DNA of 64,000 nt from CAVVFX01 sp963777595 (GTDB taxonomy: Bacteria > Acidobacteriota > Terriglobia > Bryobacterales > Bryobacteraceae): assembly GCA_963777595.1 (NCBI GenBank), contig CAVZRE010000056.1:135097-199096 (forward strand). Reading direction: 5' to 3'. A program made the translations under genes and the position numbers. A model generated the notes under the pieces. That model did not search any database. It saw only the letters and a list, made by a program, of their open reading frames with translations, and had not been told where the DNA came from. Of this stretch, positions 39,820 to 46,209 are shown in pieces (the stretch's first letter is position 1; each line of letters begins with the position of its first letter).

Positions 39820-39955
39820 CTAGCGGCCTGTGGCAGAAGTCTCTCCAACGGCCAGGAGCAGGCGAAAACGCCTACTCCACAAAGAAGAATCAATGGCTTG
39901 CAAGCCTTGTGGAGTAGGCCTTTGGCCTGCGTTGACTTCTGCCACAGGCTGCTAG
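39820..39955. repeat. Nested palindromic element between adaptor genes
   Basis: Outer arms CTAGCGGCCTGTGGCAGAAG (39820 onward) and its complement (39934-39955) form a 22-bp inverted repeat with one mismatch. Inside lie a 10-bp hairpin (39855-39864/39869-39878, AAAA loop), a perfect 12-bp pair (39871-39882/39907-39918), a perfect 12-bp palindrome GGCTTGCAAGCC (39895-39906), and a family-A REP unit (39908-39930). The segment 39871-39878 can pair with two different partners, so the RNA could adopt alternative folds. It occupies most of the gap 39799-40009, with no gene. Confidence 0.8.
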
Positions 39956-40009
39956 CGTTGTGGGGGATGTTGCAGCCGGCAGATCGAAGCCTGCCACATA
40001 TGGACGCGC

Positions 40010-41317
40010 TCACAGTTTTTTCCTCGTCCGTTTCGCGGCATCGGCAGGAGACTCGAGCGTTACCAGTTCGCCTTCCTTTAACCCCCCAGTGACCACGATA
40101 TCCTCGTCGCTGCGCCGTCCCACCTGAATGTTCCGCGTGCTGAAGCTCTGGCCCTGCTGGATGTAGACCGCCGGTTTGCCATTGAGCAGAAAACTCGCTC
40201 TCGTGGGAATCAACAACACGGACGGCTGCCGCTCCACCACAATCTGCGCCGACGCGCTCATCCCGGGACGCAGCCTCGGATCCAGATTTTTCAGCGTCGC
40301 CCGTGCCGGAAACAGTTTCTCCGGCGGATAGGTCCGAAAGACCAGCGAAGCGATCGGGCTGATCCAATCCAGAGTCGCGCGAAATTCCTTCTCTGGAATC
40401 GCATCCACGATGATCAACATCGGTTGGCCAAGCTTGAGCTTGCCGCGATCCACTTCTTCCAGCATCAGTTCGATGCGCATCTCACTCAGGTCCGGAATCT
40501 CGGCGATGGCCGCGCCCGTCCAGGCTCTGTCCCCTTCCTTGAACGGCGGTGGTGATTGACCGAAAGATCCGCCTGCCCTGAAATTGGGCAGAATATTGAA
40601 GATGCCGTCGCTCGGAGCATGCACCTTCATCAGCGTCATGTATTGCTGCGCCGTCTGCATGTCGCGCACGGTCTTGTCCTTCTTTTGCGCCAGGCGCTCA
40701 TCGTCGGCCTCATGGGCCACTTCGCGTGCACCGAGAGTTTTCTGCACCCGCACCAGATCGCCCTTGGACACATCGACATCGATGCGGTCCTTAGCGCCTT
40801 CGATCTCGGAAAGAATCTCAGCCTTGCTCGCCTCCAACTTGGCCCGCTCCACGTTGTATTGCGATTGCAGCAGGTTGATCCGGTCGGACTCGTCATCCAT
40901 CTTTTGCGACGCCTTCAACTGCACGATTTCGCTGTCGACTCCCCGCACGCCCGTCGTCTTGTCCAGGTAATTCTGCTCCTGCTGCACTGCGTCGAACTCG
41001 ATGACGACCTCGCCTTTTTTTACCGGCCTGCCCGATTCGGCCAGCTTGACAATCCGGGGGTCGGGGACCTGCGGCGCCACGATGGTCTTCGATCGCGTGC
41101 TGCGGATTTCGCCGCGCGCCTTGATGCTCACCACAAAATCGCCTTTTCGAACCCGCGCCACCGCGACGTCGACAGGAGTGGTTCCGGTGTAATGCCAGGT
41201 AGCCCACGCAGCCCCCGTGAAAGCTCCCAGGCCGGCGATCCAAGCCGCGGCCTTCTTGCGTCCCGACCATGGCGGGCGTCCGATGCGTTGTTTGAGTTTC
41301 AGGTCTTTGGATGCCAT
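40010..41317 (-). CDS. HlyD-type periplasmic adaptor (adaptor 2)
   Basis: 435 residues with one N-terminal membrane helix (AAAWIAGLGAFTGAAWATW), a lipoyl domain (GDFVVSIKARGEIRSTRSKTIVAPQV), a helical hairpin (about 115-225) and beta-barrel. Gene order and length fit ABC-type efflux adaptors. Its start is 6 bases after the adaptor-1 stop, so translation is probably coupled. Single intact frame. Sequence identity to the other two adaptors is low, so they are not recent duplicates. Confidence 0.88.
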   Translation of the reverse strand: MASKDLKLKQRIGRPPWSGRKKAAAWIAGLGAFTGAAWATWHYTGTTPVDVAVARVRKGDFVVSIKARGEIRSTRSKTIVAPQVPDPRIVKLAESGRPVKKGEVVIEFDAVQQEQNYLDKTTGVRGVDSEIVQLKASQKMDDESDRINLLQSQYNVERAKLEASKAEILSEIEGAKDRIDVDVSKGDLVRVQKTLGAREVAHEADDERLAQKKDKTVRDMQTAQQYMTLMKVHAPSDGIFNILPNFRAGGSFGQSPPPFKEGDRAWTGAAIAEIPDLSEMRIELMLEEVDRGKLKLGQPMLIIVDAIPEKEFRATLDWISPIASLVFRTYPPEKLFPARATLKNLDPRLRPGMSASAQIVVERQPSVLLIPTRASFLLNGKPAVYIQQGQSFSTRNIQVGRRSDEDIVVTGGLKEGELVTLESPADAAKRTRKKL

Positions 41318-41323
41318 TGAATG

Positions 41324-42886
41324 CTAGGGTTTCCCGTCCTGCTCTGGCACCGCAAGTTGCGATGTCGCCGGTTGTGACAGCGCGACGACGTCACCATTCG
41401 AGAGTCCCGACCGGATCCCCGCGTGAGTATTGTTGCGCAGACCCACGGCAACCCCCCGGCGTACCCAGCCGGCGGGCGTCTGCAAATACACGAACGGCGC
41501 ATGGTCCGCGTTGTCGAAAAATAATGCGTTCAAGGGCGCAATCACCGCTTTTTCTTCCGAGTCCAGCACGAGATCCGCACTGCCGGAAATATCAGGAATT
41601 ACGTTCTCGTCAATGGCGTCGATCTTGACCCGCACATCAATGTCGCCCTTGAAATTCGGCCGGCGGTAGCTGGTCTTGGAGAGCGCGTTGATTCCAACCA
41701 CGCGTCCGGGAAATTCGAGCGCCGGGTATGCGTCCAGATGGACTTTGGCTTTCATCCCGATCCGGATTCGCTCGCCGTCCACCTGATTGACCGATGCGTT
41801 GAGCAGCATCGAGCGGGGGTCGATCACCTGCATGAAAGCTCGCCCCGAATAAAGCTGATCGCCCTGTTGTGCCGGACCCATGTCGCCGCCGCGATAGATG
41901 GTCTGCAACACTACCACTCCGTCCATGGGAGCGCGCACCACCATCAGATCCACATTGTGCTGCGCTCGTTCGAGTTCCATCTTGCCCTGGTCGCGATCAA
42001 TCTGCGCCGCGTTCAACTGCGCAGTCTGCGAATTCTCCAGCAGCTTGACTTCTTTCAACAGTTGCTCGTAGCGCGCCTTGGCTTCCTCCATGTTGAGCTT
42101 CAGTCCCTCAGCCTCGTTTGCCGATCGCACCGGCGCAGTTTTCACGTCCAGTTGCGCCTTCTCATAATCGGATTTGGCCGCGAAAATGATATGGTCGTGC
42201 GCCTTGCGGATACTCTGCAGGTCCGACCGCATTTTTTCGATATTGTCGTCGAGTTGCTTCACCGTATCCTGGTAATCGTCCAGCCGCAGAAGTTGAATCT
42301 GCCGGTCGAACTCGGCAATCACATCCCCCCGCTTGACGTGCGTCCCTGGTTCTGCCAGTTTTAGAATCGTCAGATTGAAGTCGCTGTCACCGGCGCCGCG
42401 CAAACTCGCGGTCGACACCAGGCTGTTATAAACCGAGCCGGCCGTTGAGGGGGGAGTATAAGGCGTGGAGGGCGGCGGCGGCTCCCCTTTGCGGTCGCTG
42501 AAACGGTTACCGGCTCCCGCGAGCGCCGAACCGGTAGGCGGCGTGAAAGTCGGGACGCTCGACGGCGTTGTCGTCGTGGCCACATTCCCTAGGGTTGTGC
42601 CGGCCCCGCGAATGCCGCGCAGCTGCGGAGCTTGCACCAGTTGAAAACGTTCCGCGCCAATCGTGCCGGTCAGCCGGATTGTCTCCTCGATCTTGCCCAG
42701 TGACACCGTCTGGACGCGCACCGCTTCCATCTTGTCTCTCGATGCCGTTGAAGCGAAAGCAGTAAGCCTGGTCGTCAGGCGAAAATAGATCGCTCCTCCA
42801 GCGGCCAGCAGGATCAGTAGTGACGCGTAGATATATTTTTGGCCCCCGGACGGCGCAGACCGATCCTCTGGTGAGGCACTGCTCAT
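41324..42886 (-). CDS. HlyD-type periplasmic adaptor (adaptor 1, first gene of the efflux operon)
   Basis: 520 residues. N-terminal membrane helix (YIYASLLILLAAGGAIYF), a lipoyl segment split by a low-complexity Pro/Ser/Thr insert (about 85-140), a long coiled-coil hairpin (about 190-300) and beta-barrel and membrane-proximal domains. It heads a minus-strand operon of three adaptors, a MacB-like permease, TolC and mutL. A terminator-like hairpin stands 24 bases before its ATG, which could make expression conditional. Confidence 0.88.
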   Translation of the reverse strand: MSSASPEDRSAPSGGQKYIYASLLILLAAGGAIYFRLTTRLTAFASTASRDKMEAVRVQTVSLGKIEETIRLTGTIGAERFQLVQAPQLRGIRGAGTTLGNVATTTTPSSVPTFTPPTGSALAGAGNRFSDRKGEPPPPSTPYTPPSTAGSVYNSLVSTASLRGAGDSDFNLTILKLAEPGTHVKRGDVIAEFDRQIQLLRLDDYQDTVKQLDDNIEKMRSDLQSIRKAHDHIIFAAKSDYEKAQLDVKTAPVRSANEAEGLKLNMEEAKARYEQLLKEVKLLENSQTAQLNAAQIDRDQGKMELERAQHNVDLMVVRAPMDGVVVLQTIYRGGDMGPAQQGDQLYSGRAFMQVIDPRSMLLNASVNQVDGERIRIGMKAKVHLDAYPALEFPGRVVGINALSKTSYRRPNFKGDIDVRVKIDAIDENVIPDISGSADLVLDSEEKAVIAPLNALFFDNADHAPFVYLQTPAGWVRRGVAVGLRNNTHAGIRSGLSNGDVVALSQPATSQLAVPEQDGKP

Positions 42887-42909
42887 ATGTGCTTAAACCC
42901 ACGAATGCA

Positions 42910-42949
42910 AAAAACCTCTCGGGCTACACCCATTTCCCGTGAGGTTTTT
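42910..42949 (-). terminator. Intrinsic terminator or attenuator before the efflux operon
   Basis: AAAAACCTCTCGGG (42910-42923) pairs with CCCGTGAGGTTTTT (42936-42949) with one mismatch and a 12-base loop. On the minus strand the stem is followed by T6. It lies 24 bases before the adaptor-1 ATG and about 106 bases after the hydrolase gene, so it ends the hydrolase transcript and, for any efflux promoter upstream of it, acts as an attenuator. It also reads as a terminator on the plus strand. Confidence 0.75.
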
Positions 42950-43055
42950 GTTAAAGTTTCTTGATCCTGTAGTTTGACGGCCAAATAGGACCGGTGTCAA
43001 GAGTTCCGTTGGATAAACGATCATTTCCGCTGTCTGTAGCTCGCGAGTGCGTCCC

Positions 43056-44420
43056 TCAAACCCGATCGAAGTGATCCGCGAGAGGATAGATTTCGCGATT
43101 GAACTCCCGCATCCCGTCCACCAGCCCCGCATACGGCTTATAGCGAATCGTCACGATCCCTTTGTTCGAATCCCGGTTGGACGGATCGGTCGACAGATCT
43201 TCGGGATCGTTATCCATATATTTGAACCAATCCCAACCCACGCAGACCTTCGACTCCATCATTCCGAGCAGGAAATTCTGGTAGAAAAGCGCCCTGTCCC
43301 GCTGAGTAGGCACCAGCCAGCCGGCGCCGGTCGTATTTTTGTAACCGGAGTCCTCGCCCTTGGCATAGAACTCGGTCACCATCATGGGCTTGCCGCGCCA
43401 TAGTTCGAACAGGTCCGGCCCAGGGCTCCAGACTCGATAAATATTCATCGCGACGACATCCAAGTGCTTTCCCGCCGCCCGAAGGATTCCCGGACTGGTC
43501 ACCGCACCGGCGTTCAATCGCGAACCGAGGCACAAATGGTTGGGATCGTGCTTCCGGATCGCCTTCGTGGTGATCTCGAAATACCGGTCGAAGACATGCT
43601 CACGGAACGCGTCATTGAGTTGTGGAGTCGGCTTTTGACCGGCCAGCCACTTGTTCGCGTACTCCGCTGTGGGAGCCAGCGCCGGATTCGCCGCATCGAG
43701 CTTCAGGGCCCGATCCAGCAGATCCGCGGGAGCCGGCATTTCGTTATCGGAGAAGTGGCCGAGCAGCCACGGATCCTCTTTCGTGGCGCTCAGCTGCCGC
43801 GCATATTCGTCACAAAAACTTTCAAACTCCGGATGGAATACCGGAATGCAATCGCCCGCATAGCCCGTGTGTCCTGACTGTTGAAAAGTCAGCTTCTTCT
43901 GCTTTCCGAAGGCAGACATGAAATTCCAGATCTGCGTGTAGACCAGGCGGTCCGGTGTGGCGCGCAGCAGATCCACGGAAGACCATGCTCCGGCGCCGTT
44001 GAAGCCATTTTCACGCAGCAACTTCACGGTCGCTTCGGCCCACCTCCCGGGCGTGCCGAACTGCTCTTTGAGCGCCGCGCGATTGACCGCGGAACTGCCC
44101 GGTCCCACGGTCGCCACTCCCGCTTTCAGATAGAGAAAACCTTCCGGATCCGCGAGCCACCACCGGCCTTTGTTCTCCACGGCGCGGAAGAAACCCGCGG
44201 CGTCCACGCGCCGGTCCAGCCTGCCGCCATATTGGCTCACCCGGACTTTCTTGACTCCCGGCTGAAATCCACTGACATGCTGGATATCGCGCGCCGGCAT
44301 GATCTTCCACTCATCGGTGGGTTTGCGTTTGACCTTTACCGGAATCAGGCCATCGTCCGCGGCTCGCACAGCAGCCAGCGCGGACGCAGAGAGAAGCAGA
44401 GTTCGTCTCGTCATGCTCAA
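43056..44420 (-). CDS. Secreted glycoside hydrolase, GH50/agarase-like TIM barrel
   Basis: 454 residues with a Tat-like or Sec leader (MTRRTLLLSASALAAVRA). Two acidic signature sites are visible: GHFSDNEM (probable acid/base Glu) and PMMVTEFYAKGED (probable nucleophile Glu), on a scaffold including GRWWLADPEGFLYLKAGVAT and NHLCLGSRLNAG, which recall GH50 and related beta-agarases or beta-galactosidases. Substrate is inferred only as a beta-linked galactan-type polysaccharide. A terminator follows. It is divergent from the glyoxylate cluster. The exact GH family is not certain. Confidence 0.65.
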   Translation of the reverse strand: MSMTRRTLLLSASALAAVRAADDGLIPVKVKRKPTDEWKIMPARDIQHVSGFQPGVKKVRVSQYGGRLDRRVDAAGFFRAVENKGRWWLADPEGFLYLKAGVATVGPGSSAVNRAALKEQFGTPGRWAEATVKLLRENGFNGAGAWSSVDLLRATPDRLVYTQIWNFMSAFGKQKKLTFQQSGHTGYAGDCIPVFHPEFESFCDEYARQLSATKEDPWLLGHFSDNEMPAPADLLDRALKLDAANPALAPTAEYANKWLAGQKPTPQLNDAFREHVFDRYFEITTKAIRKHDPNHLCLGSRLNAGAVTSPGILRAAGKHLDVVAMNIYRVWSPGPDLFELWRGKPMMVTEFYAKGEDSGYKNTTGAGWLVPTQRDRALFYQNFLLGMMESKVCVGWDWFKYMDNDPEDLSTDPSNRDSNKGIVTIRYKPYAGLVDGMREFNREIYPLADHFDRV

Positions 44421-44456
44421 GTCAGCATGTTATCAGGGACGTGTATCATAATCTGC

Positions 44457-44993
44457 ATGTTCAGCTCCGCAGATTACACAACGCGCGTGGCGGAAATCCT
44501 CGCGCTCGACGGCGCCGGCGAGCGGCTGATGCCGTTGCACCACGGAACCTGTTCTTCGCCGGAGGCATACAAAATGCTCAAAGCCTCGCATCCGCGCGAA
44601 CTGTTTTCGGCTTCTCGTTTCCCTGACGCCGCCATGGCCGGCCTCTGGCTCTACTTCTCGTGTCTCGATGAATCGCATACCATCGCGCAGAATTTGGACA
44701 CTCCGGACGGCAGCTTCTGGCACGGCATCATGCATCGGCAGGAACCCGACGCCGGCAATTCCGCCTACTGGTTCGGACGCGTCGGCAAGCATCCCATCTT
44801 CCCCGCCTTGCGCGATGCGGCCCACTCCCTCGGCTACGCATCCGGACCCTCTTGGGACCCTTCCGCATTCATCGATGCCTGCGAAGATGCGCGCCGGCAT
44901 CCCGGCTCGGAGCGCGAAATGCTGCTGCGTCGCGTCCAACTCGCGGAGTGGCAGTTGCTGTTCGATCACTGCGCCCGCCCGACCGCTTTGTAA
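44457..44993 (+). CDS. Protein of unknown function at the head of a glyoxylate cluster, 178 aa
   Basis: I do not recognise this family. From ATG 44457 the protein is soluble and rich in His and Trp, with the striking stretch HGIMHRQEPDAGNSAYWFGR followed by VGKHPIFPAL. A frame upstream to 43881 overlaps the divergent hydrolase and is rejected. A CATAAT hexamer 4 bases before the ATG may indicate a leaderless start. It precedes the aminotransferase by 43 bases, suggesting a role linked to glyoxylate or glycolate metabolism, which is inference from position only. Confidence 0.75.
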   Translation: MFSSADYTTRVAEILALDGAGERLMPLHHGTCSSPEAYKMLKASHPRELFSASRFPDAAMAGLWLYFSCLDESHTIAQNLDTPDGSFWHGIMHRQEPDAGNSAYWFGRVGKHPIFPALRDAAHSLGYASGPSWDPSAFIDACEDARRHPGSEREMLLRRVQLAEWQLLFDHCARPTAL

Positions 44994-45036
44994 CCAGTCT
45001 CCGCCACTCGCGCGAAACTGGAGGAGAGCAACCTCG

Positions 45037-46209
45037 ATGTCATTTCAACCCGGCAGGCATTTCCTGCAAATTCCTGGTCCGACCAATGTGCCGGACCGTA
45101 TCTTACGCGCGATCGATCGTCCGACGATCGACCATCGCGGACCTGAGTTCGCCGAACTCGCAAAAATCTGTCTGGAGGGCATGAAAACCATCTACCAGAC
45201 CGTAAACCCGGTGATGATCTATCCTGCCTCCGGCACCGGCGCCTGGGAAGCGGCGCTGATGAATACCCTCAGCCCCGGCGACAAAGTGCTGGCCTTCGAC
45301 ACCGGCCAGTTCGCCACGTTGTGGGCCAGGGCCGCGCGCAATCTCGGCCTTGACGTGGATCTCGTCGAGAGCGATTGGAGAGTCGGAGTGGAAGTCGCAA
45401 GTCTCGCCGCCCGGCTCGAGAACGATCGCGATCATCAGATCAAAGCCGTCATGGTCGTCCACAGCGAAACTTCCAGCGGAGTCGCCAACGACATACCGGC
45501 AGTTCGCCGCACCCTCGACGACGCTCATCACCCAGCCCTGCTGATGGTCGATACCGTATCATCCCTCGCAGCCATGGATTATCGTCACGACGAATGGGGA
45601 GTGGATGTTGCCATCGGAGGCTCGCAGAAGGGCATGATGTTGCCTCCCGGCCTCGCCTTCAATGCTGTCAGCGCCAAAGCACTGGAGGCCGGCAAGACTG
45701 CCAGGATGCCTAGAAGTTTCTGGCGGTGGGACGATATGCTGGAACAAAACGCCAAAGGTTTTTTCCCCTACACGCCGGCCACTAATTTGTTATTCGGCCT
45801 GCAGGAAGCGCAAAAAATGTTGGCGGAAGAAGGCCTCGAAAACGTGTTCTGCCGCCATAAACGCTTCGCGGAAGCGACGCGTCGCGCCGTTCGGACCTGG
45901 GGTCTTGAAATGGTCCCGCTCGATCCCGCGAAATGCAGCAGCGCGCTCACTGCCGTAATGGTTCCGGACGGCTTTAATGAAGCCGCGATTCGCTCGGTCA
46001 TGCTGCAGAAGTTCAACCTGTCTCTCGGCGCGGGACTCGGCAAACTCGCCGGCCGCGTTTTCCGCATCGGTCATCTCGGCAGCCTGAATGACCTCACCCT
46101 CGCCGGTGCCCTTTCCGGAGTCGAGATGGGACTCGCCCTCGCCGGAGTTCCGCATCGCAAAGGCGGCGTGCAAGCGGCACTCGAATATTTAACCGAGCAG
46201 GCAAGATGA
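45037..46209 (+). CDS. Class V aminotransferase, serine/alanine-glyoxylate type
   Basis: 390 residues from ATG 45037, with a strong GGAGGAGAG 8 bases upstream. Fold-type I PLP enzyme: GPTNVPDRILRAIDRP, PASGTGAWEAAL, HSETSSGVAND, MVDTVSSLAAMDYR and the PLP lysine in IGGSQKGMMLPPG (K198). Reaction: transfer of an amino group from serine or alanine to glyoxylate, yielding glycine and a 2-oxo acid. The next gene, a glycolate oxidase-like fusion, overlaps by ATGA (46206-46209) and would supply glyoxylate. Confidence 0.9.
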   Translation: MSFQPGRHFLQIPGPTNVPDRILRAIDRPTIDHRGPEFAELAKICLEGMKTIYQTVNPVMIYPASGTGAWEAALMNTLSPGDKVLAFDTGQFATLWARAARNLGLDVDLVESDWRVGVEVASLAARLENDRDHQIKAVMVVHSETSSGVANDIPAVRRTLDDAHHPALLMVDTVSSLAAMDYRHDEWGVDVAIGGSQKGMMLPPGLAFNAVSAKALEAGKTARMPRSFWRWDDMLEQNAKGFFPYTPATNLLFGLQEAQKMLAEEGLENVFCRHKRFAEATRRAVRTWGLEMVPLDPAKCSSALTAVMVPDGFNEAAIRSVMLQKFNLSLGAGLGKLAGRVFRIGHLGSLNDLTLAGALSGVEMGLALAGVPHRKGGVQAALEYLTEQAR

